64,000 bases of DNA, taken from positions 207,242-271,241 of the forward strand of contig JAFRNM010000001.1 in assembly GCA_017430135.1 (NCBI GenBank), given 5' to 3'. A program made the translations under genes and the position numbers. The DNA is from Clostridia bacterium. Its GTDB lineage: Bacteria > Bacillota > Clostridia > TANB77 > CAG-508. Each line of letters starts with the position of its first letter. The first letter of the stretch is position 1. Below are positions 25,733-35,147 of the stretch, in pieces. Under the pieces are notes generated by a model. That model saw only the letters and a list, made by a program, of their open reading frames with translations. It was not told the origin of the DNA and did no database searches.

Positions 25733-27391
25733 ATGACAGATATTGAAATAGCAAAAAGTGTAAAGTTAGATGAAATAACAAAAATTGCAGAAGAGTTAGA
25801 AATACAAGAATACATAGAGCCTTATGGAAAATATAAAGCAAAAATTTCTAATGATATTGAAAAGAAATTAGAAAAAAAGGAAAATGGAAAACTAATTCTA
25901 GTTACTGCAATAAGTCCAACACCACTAGGGGAAGGCAAAACAACAGTCTCAATAGCAGTTGCTGATGGATTAAGAAAAATTGGGAAAAAATCAATTTTAG
26001 CTTTGAGAGAACCATCATTAGGGCCTGTATTTGGAATTAAAGGTGGAGCAACAGGTGGAGGCTATGTGCAAGTTGCACCTATGGAAGATATAAATTTACA
26101 TTTTACAGGCGATATTCATGCAATGACATCTGCCAATAACCTTCTTTCAGCAATAATAGATAATCATATCTATTTTGGGAATGAATTAAAATTCAAAAAA
26201 GTAGTTTGGAAAAGATGTGTTGATTTAAATGACAGACAATTAAGGAAAGTAAACACAGGGCTATCTGGAGAAAGTAAAATAGTTCCAAGAGAAGATGGTT
26301 TTGATATTACTGTTGCTTCTGAAATTATGGCTGTTGTATGCTTATCTAATAACATATTTGATTTAAAAGAGAATCTTTCAAAAATTCTTGTTGGCTATAA
26401 TGAAGTTGATGAGCCAATATATGTTAAAGATCTAAAAGCCGAAGGGGCAATGGCAGTTTTATTAAAAGATGCAATAAAACCAAACCTAGTTCAAACTCTA
26501 GAACACACACCAGCAATTATTCATGGTGGTCCATTTGCAAATATAGCACATGGATGCAATAGCATTATAGCAACAAAAACGGCTTTAAAACTTGCAGATT
26601 ACACAGTAACAGAAGCAGGATTTGGTGCAGACTTGGGAGCTGAGAAATTCTTAGATATTAAGTGTAGGAAAACAGGTTTAAAACCTGATGCTGTGGTTTT
26701 GGTGGCAACAATAAAAGCTCTAAAATATCATGGTGGAGTAGCAAAAGAAGATATCCAAAAGGAAAACATTGAAGCATTAGAACTAGGTCTAAACAACATA
26801 TTTAAACATATAGAAAACTTAAAAGATAACTTTGGCTTAAATGTTGTAGTAGCATTAAATAAATATAACACAGATACACAAAAAGAAATAGATTTCTTGC
26901 AACAAAAAGTTGAAGAAAAAGGAGTCGAATTTAGTGTAGTAGAAGGTTGGGGAAAAGGCGGAAATGGCGCCATAGACATAGCACAAAAGCTTGTTGAATT
27001 AACGAATAAACCAAGTACATTAAACTTCACTTATGATTTGGAAGATAGCATAAAAACAAAAATAGAAAAAGTTGCTAGAAAAATATATGGGGCAAAAGAT
27101 GTAGAATATTCAGAAGACGCATTAAAAACAATAGCAAAAATAGAAGAATTAGGATATGGAAAATACCCTGTTTGTATAGCCAAAACACAATACTCATTTT
27201 CAGATGATCCAAAAAATCTAGAGTGTAAAGAAGACTTTAACATAAATGTTAGAGATGTTGTATTAAAAACAGGTGCAGGATTTGTGGTAGTACTTGCAGG
27301 AAATATAATGACAATGCCAGGATTACCAAAAGTTCCAGCAGCAGAAAGTATAGATATTGATGAAAATGGCGAAATAGTAGGCATATTTTAA
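25733..27391 (+). CDS. fhs: Formate--tetrahydrofolate ligase
   Basis: Makes 10-formyl-THF from formate, THF and ATP. It is used in purine and C1 metabolism and, in acetogens, in the Wood-Ljungdahl methyl branch. In the 552 residues the P-loop is AISPTPLGEGKTTVSIAVAD (about 58-77), with REPSLGPVFGIKGGATGGGY and HGGPFANIAHGCNS. The family length is about 555. No other Wood-Ljungdahl genes are in view, so a biosynthetic role is the safer reading. GTGGTAC and GAAGTGG upstream give a weak ribosome site for ATG 25733. Confidence 0.97.
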   Translation: MTDIEIAKSVKLDEITKIAEELEIQEYIEPYGKYKAKISNDIEKKLEKKENGKLILVTAISPTPLGEGKTTVSIAVADGLRKIGKKSILALREPSLGPVFGIKGGATGGGYVQVAPMEDINLHFTGDIHAMTSANNLLSAIIDNHIYFGNELKFKKVVWKRCVDLNDRQLRKVNTGLSGESKIVPREDGFDITVASEIMAVVCLSNNIFDLKENLSKILVGYNEVDEPIYVKDLKAEGAMAVLLKDAIKPNLVQTLEHTPAIIHGGPFANIAHGCNSIIATKTALKLADYTVTEAGFGADLGAEKFLDIKCRKTGLKPDAVVLVATIKALKYHGGVAKEDIQKENIEALELGLNNIFKHIENLKDNFGLNVVVALNKYNTDTQKEIDFLQQKVEEKGVEFSVVEGWGKGGNGAIDIAQKLVELTNKPSTLNFTYDLEDSIKTKIEKVARKIYGAKDVEYSEDALKTIAKIEELGYGKYPVCIAKTQYSFSDDPKNLECKEDFNINVRDVVLKTGAGFVVVLAGNIMTMPGLPKVPAAESIDIDENGEIVGIF

Positions 27392-27396
27392 CCATG

Positions 27397-27439
27397 GATT
27401 TTGGGGACACTCTTGAAAATCAAGAGTGTCCCCAAAATC
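27397..27439. repeat. R1 palindrome, short perfect copy
   Basis: GATTTTGGGGACACTCTTGA and its complement, ending in GTCCCCAAAATC, form a 43-bp palindrome between fhs and metK. It has only the inner R1 module. Confidence 0.9.
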
Positions 27440-27473
27440 TCATATGTAAAATAAAAAAGAAAGGGTTGATTTT

Positions 27474-28622
27474 ATGAGAAAATTATTCACATCAGAAAGT
27501 GTAACAGAGGGGCATCCAGATAAACTATGTGACTACATATCAGATAGTATTTTAGATGCATATTTAGCAGAAGATAAAAATTCAAGAGTAGCAGCAGAAA
27601 CAGTTGCTGGAAAGGGAGAAATTTATATTACAGGAGAAATATCTTCAACAGCGAATGTTGATATAGAACAAATTGCAAGAAATGCAATAAAAGAAATAGG
27701 ATATACGAATGCTGAAACAGATATTGATTATAAAACCTGTAACATAATAGTTAATGTATCAAAACAATCTCCAGACATAGCTCAAGGAGTTGATAAATCT
27801 TTAGAAGACAAAATAGGAGAAGAAGTTGGCTCTGAAGGCGCAGGAGATCAAGGATTAATGTTTGGATTTGCATGTTCAGAAACGCCAGAATTAATGCCAC
27901 TTCCAATATCTTTAGCTCACAAATTAGCGAAAAGATTATCAGAAGTTAGAAAAGAAAAAATTATAGATTATATAAGACCAGATGGAAAAGTACAAGTAAC
28001 AGTGGAATACGAAGATGATAAGCCTATAAGGATTGATACAATTGTAGTTTCAACACAGCATGAAGAAAAAATAAGCATGGACAAGCTAAAACAAGATATA
28101 ATTAAAAACGTTGTGAAACCAGTTGTACCAGTAAATCTATTAGATGAAAACACAAGATATTTCATAAATCCAACTGGAAGATTTGTAATGGGAGGACCAT
28201 TAGGAGATAGTGGTTTAACAGGAAGAAAAATAATAGTCGATACTTATGGAGGATACAGCAGGCATGGAGGCGGAGCCTTTTCTGGAAAAGACCCAACAAA
28301 AGTGGATAGGTCAGCAGCATATATGGCAAGACATATCGCTAAAAACATAGTTGCAAATGGATATGCAAAAAAATGTGAAATTCAATTTGCATATAGCATT
28401 GGAGTGGCAAAACCTGTATCAATTTATGTAGATACTTATGGAACTAATACAATACCAGAAGAAAAAATAATTGAAAAAATAAGCAAAACATTTGACTTAA
28501 CACCTAGAGGTATTATAAAATATCTAGGGTTACAAAATCCTATTTATAGAAAAACTACCAATTATGGACATTTCGGAAAAGAAGATTGTGGCTTATCATG
28601 GGAAAATATAATTAAACTTTAA
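27474..28622 (+). CDS. metK: S-adenosylmethionine synthetase
   Basis: Makes SAM from methionine and ATP. The 382 residues contain [20 protein letters not shown] at the N-terminus, [16 protein letters not shown] (about 120-135) and [18 protein letters not shown] (about 260). A SAM riboswitch is often found upstream in Clostridia, but only 82 bases and an R1 palindrome separate this gene from fhs, and no riboswitch fold is visible. AAAGGG precedes the ATG. Confidence 0.97.
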   Translation: MRKLFTSESVTEGHPDKLCDYISDSILDAYLAEDKNSRVAAETVAGKGEIYITGEISSTANVDIEQIARNAIKEIGYTNAETDIDYKTCNIIVNVSKQSPDIAQGVDKSLEDKIGEEVGSEGAGDQGLMFGFACSETPELMPLPISLAHKLAKRLSEVRKEKIIDYIRPDGKVQVTVEYEDDKPIRIDTIVVSTQHEEKISMDKLKQDIIKNVVKPVVPVNLLDENTRYFINPTGRFVMGGPLGDSGLTGRKIIVDTYGGYSRHGGGAFSGKDPTKVDRSAAYMARHIAKNIVANGYAKKCEIQFAYSIGVAKPVSIYVDTYGTNTIPEEKIIEKISKTFDLTPRGIIKYLGLQNPIYRKTTNYGHFGKEDCGLSWENIIKL

Positions 28623-28651
28623 AATAATAAACTAAGAAATATGTAAAATTC

Positions 28652-28680
28652 TTGATTTAACTAGTAAAAAGGTATATAAT
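28652..28680 (+). promoter_or_regulatory. promoter of the CobW-family gene
   Basis: TTGATT (28652-28657) and TATAAT (28675-28680), with a 17-base spacer. No Zur-type or cobalamin-riboswitch sequence is evident. Confidence 0.65.
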
Positions 28681-28715
28681 AGTCAATGAATTTAAAATTA
28701 TGGGAGGAATAATAA

Positions 28716-29978
28716 ATGAGTGAAAATAAAGTAGTACCAATTACAGTATTAACAGGATATTTAGGAGCAGGAAAAACTACTCTGATAAATCATGTATTAA
28801 CAAATCAAGAAGGTTACAAGGTAGCAGTAATAGTAAATGACATAGGAGAAGTAAATATAGATGCAGACTTAATTGCACAAGGTGGAATAGTCCAAGAAGA
28901 AGATGCAAGCCTTGTACCACTTCAAAATGGTTGTATTTGCTGTACATTAAAGGTTGATTTAATGCAACAAATAGTGGATATAATAAAAACAAAGAAATTT
29001 GATTATATCTTAATAGAAGCAAGTGGTGTATGCGAGCCACTACCAATAGCTCAAACAATTACAGTTTTATCAGACCAAACAGCACAATATGGTTTGCCAC
29101 AAATTTGTAGATTAGACAATGTAGTAACAGTTGTAGATGCTTTAAGATTAAGAGATGAGTTTGGTTGTGGGGAAAATCTTGTAAAAAAAGAAATAGAAGA
29201 GGAAGATATAGAAAACTTACTAATTCAACAAATAGAATTCTGTAACAAAATAATTCTAAATAAAGTAGATGAATTAGAAGAAGATGAATTAAATAGAGTA
29301 AAAGCAATAATTAGAAGCCTTCAACCTAAAGCAGAAATAATAGAAACAAATTTCGGAAAAGTTGATGTAAACAAAATACTAGATACAAATTCATTTGATT
29401 TTGAAGAAGCTTCAACATCAGCAGCATGGATAGAAGAATTAAACAGAACAGATAATGAAGAAGAGGATGAGGATGAACATGAAGAACACGAGCATCATGA
29501 ACATGAAGAGCACGAGCATCATGAACATGAAGAGCATGAGCACCATGAACATGAAGAGCATGGACATGGACATGGGCATCACCATCATCATCACCATGGA
29601 GAAGGCGAAACAGAAGAATATGGAATAAGCACATTTGTATATTTCAGAAGAGCTCCATTCAACAGAGATGAATTTGACAAATTCGCATCAAACTTCCCAA
29701 AAAATATAATAAGATGTAAGGGAATAATTTGGTTTGCAGATGAGCCAGAACATTCTTATGTGTTTGAACAAGCTGGAAAACAAATTCGAGCAGATGTTGC
29801 AGGTCAATGGATAGCATCACTTCCAAAATCAGAACAAGATATGGTAATCGCTCAAAATCCAGGAATATTAAACGATTGGGATGAAACATATGGAGATAGA
29901 CTAATGAAACTAGTATTCATAGGTCAAAAAATGGATAAAAAAGCCATAATTGAAGCATTAGATAAATGTTTAGCCTAA
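28716..29978 (+). CDS. CobW/COG0523 GTPase, putative metal chaperone with His-rich segment
   Basis: A G3E P-loop GTPase of 420 residues. Walker A TGYLGAGKTTLI (about 9-20), the metal-binding motif NGCICCTL (about 71-78) and the base-recognition motif NKVD (about 185-188) are present. A striking segment at about 249-292 alternates Glu and His (repeats of HEEHEHHEHE) and ends in a run of seven His. This is typical of Zn or Ni handling proteins. The C-terminal CobW_C domain (FVYFRRAPFNRDEFDKF...) is present. The metal client is unknown. Hydrogenase genes in the window use Fe, not Ni. Confidence 0.93.
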   Translation: MSENKVVPITVLTGYLGAGKTTLINHVLTNQEGYKVAVIVNDIGEVNIDADLIAQGGIVQEEDASLVPLQNGCICCTLKVDLMQQIVDIIKTKKFDYILIEASGVCEPLPIAQTITVLSDQTAQYGLPQICRLDNVVTVVDALRLRDEFGCGENLVKKEIEEEDIENLLIQQIEFCNKIILNKVDELEEDELNRVKAIIRSLQPKAEIIETNFGKVDVNKILDTNSFDFEEASTSAAWIEELNRTDNEEEDEDEHEEHEHHEHEEHEHHEHEEHEHHEHEEHGHGHGHHHHHHHGEGETEEYGISTFVYFRRAPFNRDEFDKFASNFPKNIIRCKGIIWFADEPEHSYVFEQAGKQIRADVAGQWIASLPKSEQDMVIAQNPGILNDWDETYGDRLMKLVFIGQKMDKKAIIEALDKCLA

Positions 29979-30043
29979 ACCATCAAGTGAGAAACTAAAG
30001 GAAAAGTTCATTTGGAAAGAATAAATAAAGGAGAATGATATCA

Positions 30044-31105
30044 ATGAGATTTGTAACAGATGAAGAATCTAGAAAAGAATATAAGAAATTTTTAGAAGGA
30101 CATGAAAGATGTAACTTCCAACAATCATTAGAATGGGCAAAAGTAAAAAACAACTGGAAAAATGAAGTTATTCTTGCAGAAGATGATAATGGAAAAATAA
30201 TAGGTTCAATGAGTGTATTGATAAGAAAAATGCCTATATTTGGAAATATTATGTATTCATCAAGAGGTCCTGTATGTGATATACATGACCTAAATGTCTT
30301 AAAACAACTAACAGAAGGGGCAAAAGAGCTTGCAAAAAAATATAAAGCAATAATATTAAAAACAGAGCCAGATATTGAAAGTAACGACAAAGTATACAGA
30401 GACTTAGTTACAAGTTTAGGTTATACAATAAAAGATGATGCAAAAGACTTTAAAGATGGAATACAACCAAGATATGTATTTAGACTTGATATAAAAGGAA
30501 AAACTGAAGAAGAAATAATGGCTGGATTCCACCAAAAATGGAGATATAATATTAGATTAGCTACAAAAAAAGGTGTAGAAATAAGAGAAGGAACTAGAGA
30601 AGACATAAAAGACTTTCATAAAATAATGGTGGAAACAGGAGCGAGAGATGATTTTATAATAAGACCATTAGAATATTTTGAAAGAATGTATGATAATTTA
30701 GCACCAGACCACATGAAAGTTTTAATGGCATATTACGATGGAAAGCCAATTTCAGGTGTTATACCAATTTTCTATGGAAACAAAACTTGGTATTTATATG
30801 GTGCAAGTAGTAATCAACACAGAAATTTAATGCCAAACTATTTATTACAATGGGAAATGATAAAAATGGCAATAGCTAGACATGATGACATATATGACTT
30901 TAGAGGTGTTGTTGGAGTTGTAGATGAAAGTCATCCACAATATGGATTATATAGATTCAAAAAGGGATTTGGTGCAACATTTACAGAATTTATTGGCGAA
31001 GTAAACATAGTATTTAAGCCTATAACATATAAACTATATAAATTTACTGAAAAAGTTTATAAAAAAATAATGGGAATTAAAATAAAAATAAAAGGAGTAA
31101 AATAA
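30044..31105 (+). CDS. FemAB-family peptidoglycan interpeptide-bridge aminoacyltransferase
   Basis: Fem transferases add amino acids from aminoacyl-tRNA to lipid II side chains. The 353-residue protein has the double GNAT-fold pattern: NFQQSLEWAKVKNNW at the N-terminus, FHQKWRYNIRLATKKGVEIREG mid-protein and DFRGVVGVVDESHPQYGLYRFKKGFG near the end. ATG 30044 is preferred over 30035, because AAAGGAG lies about 9 bases before it but only 2 before the first ATG. It is followed by rlmD after 3 bases, so the two are co-transcribed. Confidence 0.92.
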   Translation: MRFVTDEESRKEYKKFLEGHERCNFQQSLEWAKVKNNWKNEVILAEDDNGKIIGSMSVLIRKMPIFGNIMYSSRGPVCDIHDLNVLKQLTEGAKELAKKYKAIILKTEPDIESNDKVYRDLVTSLGYTIKDDAKDFKDGIQPRYVFRLDIKGKTEEEIMAGFHQKWRYNIRLATKKGVEIREGTREDIKDFHKIMVETGARDDFIIRPLEYFERMYDNLAPDHMKVLMAYYDGKPISGVIPIFYGNKTWYLYGASSNQHRNLMPNYLLQWEMIKMAIARHDDIYDFRGVVGVVDESHPQYGLYRFKKGFGATFTEFIGEVNIVFKPITYKLYKFTEKVYKKIMGIKIKIKGVK

Positions 31106-31108
31106 TAG

Positions 31109-32557
31109 ATGACAATTCCGGTGGAAAAGAACAAAGAATATGTATTAGATGTAATAGATAATGGGTTTCAAGGAGAAGGAATTGCTAAAATAGATAATTT
31201 TACAATATTTATTCCAAATGCAATAAAAGGAGAAAAAGTGAAAGCACTGATAGTAAAGGTGCTTTCTTCTCATGCCTTTGGAAAAATAATAAAAATAATA
31301 GAACCATCAAATAAAAGAATTGAGCCAGATTGTGTAACATATAAAAGATGCGGTGGTTGTAGCTTGAGACATATAAAATATCAAGAAACATTAAAAATAA
31401 AGCAAAATGTTGTAACCTCACTTGTAAATAAAACTCTAAAAAAACCAGTAGAAGTATTAGAAACAATAGGAATGGACAGACCAATATATTACAGAAATAA
31501 AGCTCAACTTCCATTAGGCTTAGATAAGGAAAATAAGCCACAAATAGGAGTATTTGCAAATAGAACACATGAAATAGTACCAATAGAAAAATGCTTAATT
31601 CAAAATGAAGAAGCTCAAAAAGTTGCGAAAACAGCCTTCAATTTTATAAAGAAAAACAATTTAAGCATATACAACGAAAAAACTGGAAAAGGATTATTCA
31701 GACATATTGTTGTAAAAGTTGGATTAAAAACAAAAGAAATAATGTGTATATTAGTTATAAATGGCAAGGAATTTAAGCAAGAGAAAGAATTGGTAGAAGA
31801 TTTAACAAGCAAATATCCAAATATAAAAACAATTGTTAAAAACATCAATATGAAAAACACAAATGTAATATTAGGTTTAGAAAATGTTAATTTATATGGA
31901 GATGGCTACATAACAGATATATTAGGAGATTATACCTTCAAAATATCTCCTCTATCATTTTACCAAGTAAACCCAATTCAAGCAGAAAAACTATACAATA
32001 TAGGAATTCAAAAAGCTCAAATATCAAAAGAAGATATAGTATTTGACTTATATTGTGGAATAGGCACAATTTCTTTATTTATGTCAAAATATGCCAAAAA
32101 GGTTTATGGAGTAGAAATAGTAGAACAAGCAATAGAAGATGCTAAAGAAAATGCAAAAATAAATAATGTAGAAAACGTTGAGTTTATAGCAGGTGACACG
32201 GAAATTATTTTAGATGACCTAATAAACAAAAAGAAGATAATTCCAGATGTTATAATGGTTGACCCACCAAGAAAAGGCTTAGACAATACAAGCATTGAAA
32301 ATATTCTAAAAATAAAACCTAAAAGAGTGGTATATATAAGCTGTAATCCTGCAACATTAGTTAGAGACTTGGCAAAAATGGAAGATGTATATGAAATTGG
32401 AGAAATTCAACCGGTAGATATGTTCCCTTATACAAGTCATGTGGAGTGTGTAGCGGTTCTAAAGTTAAAACTAAAAGTTACTATTAATACTGATAATAAT
32501 ACAGTTTCTAACACTGACATAATAAATGAATATAAATGCAGTGAGGGGATTGTTTAG
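31109..32557 (+). CDS. rlmD: 23S rRNA (uracil-5)-methyltransferase RlmD/RumA type
   Basis: A SAM-dependent RNA m5U methyltransferase. In the 482 residues the N-terminal TRAM domain spans about 10-65, with Fe-S cysteines in CVTYKRCGGCSLRH (about 72-88) and a later EKCLIQ. The SAM site is FDLYCGIGTISLFMSKYA, then MVDPPRKGLD, with the catalytic Cys in YISCNPATLVRDL. Whether it modifies U1939 or another uridine cannot be read from the sequence; low-GC Firmicutes have several paralogues. Its 3' end overlaps the next gene by up to 32 bases. Confidence 0.92.
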   Translation: MTIPVEKNKEYVLDVIDNGFQGEGIAKIDNFTIFIPNAIKGEKVKALIVKVLSSHAFGKIIKIIEPSNKRIEPDCVTYKRCGGCSLRHIKYQETLKIKQNVVTSLVNKTLKKPVEVLETIGMDRPIYYRNKAQLPLGLDKENKPQIGVFANRTHEIVPIEKCLIQNEEAQKVAKTAFNFIKKNNLSIYNEKTGKGLFRHIVVKVGLKTKEIMCILVINGKEFKQEKELVEDLTSKYPNIKTIVKNINMKNTNVILGLENVNLYGDGYITDILGDYTFKISPLSFYQVNPIQAEKLYNIGIQKAQISKEDIVFDLYCGIGTISLFMSKYAKKVYGVEIVEQAIEDAKENAKINNVENVEFIAGDTEIILDDLINKKKIIPDVIMVDPPRKGLDNTSIENILKIKPKRVVYISCNPATLVRDLAKMEDVYEIGEIQPVDMFPYTSHVECVAVLKLKLKVTINTDNNTVSNTDIINEYKCSEGIV

Positions 32558-33179
32558 TGTCTTAGAGGAAGAAAAAGAACAATTAATAAAAGAAATAGAA
32601 GAAGAAGGAGCTGATTTTATTAACAAGACATTAAAAATAATAATAGGAATAATAACAGTTTCAGTTATATTCTTCATAATTAATACCAATAAAAGCAACA
32701 ATGGCGAAATAATAAATAACCATTCAAAAAATGAAAATATTATTGAAATAGCGGAAAAGAATAACTCAGAAGTAGAAAATACAATTGAGGCTAATTCGAA
32801 AGTAAAATCAGAAAAAATAAAAATAATTGATATAGATGGGCAAGGCAAAAACTATAGATTTATGTACGAAAATGAACAATTTACAGCCATTTATACAAAA
32901 GACAATTGGCAAATAAAAAATTCGTATAAAATAAATGATTTAGAAGATCTTACTAAAATATGCCAAGCACTAATAGATATTCATCCAATACACGGAAGTG
33001 ATATGAAATCTTATAGAACAGCGCAAGACATGGCAAATGAATGGTTTCAACATAATATTGCATATTTTGCACTGCCGGAAGGAAACAACTGGAAAGAACA
33101 TGCTAAACATGTAGACCTAAACCCTGAAGACCAAGGGAAGAATTTGATAGAAATGTTTGAGACAAGAACAATAAATTAA
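32526..33179 (+). CDS. Membrane-anchored protein of unknown function
   Basis: Up to 217 residues. One membrane helix at about 39-53 (IIIGIITVSVIFFIIN) follows an acidic N-terminus, and an Asn/Glu-rich linker leads to an extracytoplasmic domain of about 110 residues (IIDIDGQGKNYRFMYENEQF ... HPIHGSDMKSYRT ... DMANEWFQHNIAYF). I do not recognise the domain. The start is uncertain. ATG 32526 lies inside rlmD, and TTG 32550 after GTGAGGGGA is an alternative. The overlap suggests co-translation with rlmD. A hairpin terminator follows. Confidence 0.75.
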   Translation: MNINAVRGLFSVLEEEKEQLIKEIEEEGADFINKTLKIIIGIITVSVIFFIINTNKSNNGEIINNHSKNENIIEIAEKNNSEVENTIEANSKVKSEKIKIIDIDGQGKNYRFMYENEQFTAIYTKDNWQIKNSYKINDLEDLTKICQALIDIHPIHGSDMKSYRTAQDMANEWFQHNIAYFALPEGNNWKEHAKHVDLNPEDQGKNLIEMFETRTIN

Positions 33180-33189
33180 AATAATCATA

Positions 33190-33222
33190 AAATATAGAGA
33201 GCAGGAATGCTCTCTATATTTT
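33190..33222 (+). terminator. intrinsic terminator
   Basis: AAATATAGAGAGCA / TGCTCTCTATATTTT hairpin between the membrane-anchored protein and the aspartokinase. Confidence 0.8.
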
Positions 33223-33241
33223 GTTATAAGGAATGATTAAA

Positions 33242-34207
33242 ATGCAAGAAAAAACAGTAGTTTTAAAATTTGGTGGAAGTTCTGTAGCTGATAATGATAA
33301 ACTAAAAATAGTAGCAAACAAAGTAATTGGATATAAAAAAGAATACAAAAATGTTGTAGTAATTTTATCAGCACAAGGAAAAACAACAGATAGGTTAATA
33401 GGAGAAGCCATGGAGCTTTCAAAAAATCCGGACAAAAGAGAAACAGCTATGCTAATATCAACAGGAGAACAAGTATCAATAGCAAAACTTGCAATCCTTT
33501 TAGATGAAATGAATGTACCTGCAATTTCACTTACAGGTTGGCAAGCTGGAATAAAAAGTAGTATAGCAAATAAATGTGCAATAATAGAAAACATAGATAT
33601 TTCAAGAATAGAAAAGGAATTAAAAGAAGACAAGATAGTAATAGTGGCAGGTTTTCAAGGAGTAAATGCAAAAAATGATATTTCAACACTAGGAAGAGGC
33701 GGTTCAGACACAACAGCAGTGGCAGTTGCGGCAGCTTTAGAAGCGGACAAATGCTATATATTTTCAGATGTAGATGGAGTATATACAGCAGATCCAAATA
33801 AAATAAAAGAAGCAAAGAAGCTACAAAACATATCATATAAAGAAATGATAGATATCTCAAATGAAGGGGCAAAGGTACTACATGATAGAAGTATAAAAAT
33901 TGGAGAAAAATTCAATGTACCAATAGTAACCAAATCAACATTTACAGAAGATGAAGGAACAAGGCTATCTAAAACAATAGAAGAAAATACAGTAAAAAGC
34001 GTAGTTAAAAAAGATGTAACAAAAATCTCAATAATAGGTGAAGGAATAATGAGAAACACAAAACTTATAGAAAAAATAATAAACATAATAGAAAACGAAG
34101 AGGTTGAGGTTTTAAGAATAGAAATACTTGATAGCAAAATATCTGTAATCTTCAAAGATATAATACAAGACAGCATAGTTCAAAAATTCCATGAAGTAAG
34201 CATTTAG
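33242..34207 (+). CDS. lysC: Aspartate kinase, short form with a reduced ACT region
   Basis: Phosphorylates aspartate in the first step of Lys/Thr/Met/DAP synthesis. The 321 residues contain the kinase motifs VLKFGGSSVAD (about 5-15), GRGGSDTTAVAVAAALEAD and FSDVDGVYTADPN. After the kinase domain (to about 245) only one ACT-like unit follows (KISIIGEGIMRNTKLIEKII...). Typical monofunctional enzymes have about 400 residues with two ACT domains, so feedback control may differ. ATG 33242 is preferred; ATG 33233 directly abuts the AAGGA site. Confidence 0.9.
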   Translation: MQEKTVVLKFGGSSVADNDKLKIVANKVIGYKKEYKNVVVILSAQGKTTDRLIGEAMELSKNPDKRETAMLISTGEQVSIAKLAILLDEMNVPAISLTGWQAGIKSSIANKCAIIENIDISRIEKELKEDKIVIVAGFQGVNAKNDISTLGRGGSDTTAVAVAAALEADKCYIFSDVDGVYTADPNKIKEAKKLQNISYKEMIDISNEGAKVLHDRSIKIGEKFNVPIVTKSTFTEDEGTRLSKTIEENTVKSVVKKDVTKISIIGEGIMRNTKLIEKIINIIENEEVEVLRIEILDSKISVIFKDIIQDSIVQKFHEVSI

Positions 34208-34214
34208 ATAAGTT

Positions 34215-34353
34215 AACTTTTTTGGGGACACCTTGAATTTGGGGCACCTTGAATTTGGGGACACTCTTAAAAATCCAGGTTTTTTGAAAAACCTGAATTT
34301 TTAAGAGTGTCCCCAAATTCAAGGTGCCCCAAATTCAAGGTGTCCCAAAAGTT
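34215..34353. repeat. R1 nested palindrome, three modules per arm
   Basis: Left arm modules TTGGGGACACCTTGAA, TTTGGGGCACCTTGAA and TTTGGGGACACTCTTAAAAA are mirrored in the right arm around about 34284. It is the largest copy in the window (about 139 bp). Confidence 0.9.
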
Positions 34354-34425
34354 GCATCAAAAATTCTTGCAATTATTTGTCTTTTAATATATAATTTTCG
34401 TAAATAAAAGGAGTTACAATTTTTA

Positions 34426-35070
34426 ATGAAAAGAGTTTATTTTTTAGATATAAATAATTTTAAAAAGTCTTTTTCTTTTGATGAGATTTATAACAAAGTT
34501 TCTTCATATAGAAAAAATAAAGTGGACAAGCTGAAATTCGAAGATGACAAATGGCTTTCCTTAGCTGCAGAATATCTTTTAATGAAAGGTTTAGAAGAAC
34601 TGAATGTTGATTATTCAAAAATAGAAATTGGGTTTGTAGAAAATAATAAACCAATTCTTAAAAACTGTCCTCAAGAATTATACTTTAACCTATCACACTC
34701 TGGAGATATGGCAATGTGTGTTATTTCAGATTGCAAAGTTGGTTGTGATATTCAAAAAATGTCAGATAAAGAAGACTATATAAAAATAGCTCAAAGATTT
34801 TTCCATCCAGATGAAATAAAAATGATTGATAATGCTAAAAAAGATGAAAAAAGAGAGTTATTTTATAGAATTTGGGCATTAAAAGAAAGCTTTATAAAAG
34901 CAACAGGTAAAGGATTTAGAACACCATTAAAAGATTTTAGAGTTAGTTTGAAAAATGATAAGCCACAGGTTTTTATAAATGATAAATTAGAAAATATATA
35001 TCAGCTAGAGGAAATAGAAGTTGGGAATACAGATTATAAAAGTGCAATGTGTATTTTAAATCAGAATTAA
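34426..35070 (+). CDS. 4'-phosphopantetheinyl transferase, Sfp type
   Basis: Transfers phosphopantetheine from CoA to carrier proteins. The 214 residues hold the Sfp-family motifs: YFNLSHSGDMAMCVIS (about 87-102), GCDIQKM (Mg-binding Asp, about 107) and FYRIWALKESFIKATGKGF (about 146-164). No acyl-carrier or NRPS genes are in the window, so the client is unknown; fatty-acid ACP is possible. The ribosome site AAAGGAG lies 10 or more bases upstream. Confidence 0.92.
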   Translation: MKRVYFLDINNFKKSFSFDEIYNKVSSYRKNKVDKLKFEDDKWLSLAAEYLLMKGLEELNVDYSKIEIGFVENNKPILKNCPQELYFNLSHSGDMAMCVISDCKVGCDIQKMSDKEDYIKIAQRFFHPDEIKMIDNAKKDEKRELFYRIWALKESFIKATGKGFRTPLKDFRVSLKNDKPQVFINDKLENIYQLEEIEVGNTDYKSAMCILNQN

Positions 35071-35077
35071 GATGTTT

Positions 35078-35118
35078 TTGTACCCGTCCCCAAAATCACA
35101 CCCGTCCCCAAAAATCAC
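35078..35118. repeat. tandem CCCGTCCCCAAAATCACA repeat
   Basis: Two tandem units of about 19 bases (CCCGTCCCCAAAATCACA and CCCGTCCCCAAAAATCACA) lie between the PPTase and carboxypeptidase genes. They resemble R1 half-arms in composition but are a different variant. A similar GGGACGGGTCTAAAAT occurs at 56152. Confidence 0.6.
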
Positions 35119-35147
35119 AGTCCTAAAACAAATTAAGAGAGGTAATT

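Noticed and set aside
27392..27473. possible SAM riboswitch before metK
   Set aside because: Only 82 bases, mostly an R1 palindrome; no SAM-I type stems or terminator switch.
29479..29600. short direct repeats that could resemble a CRISPR array
   Set aside because: They are Glu/His codon repeats inside an intact CobW reading frame, with no spacers.
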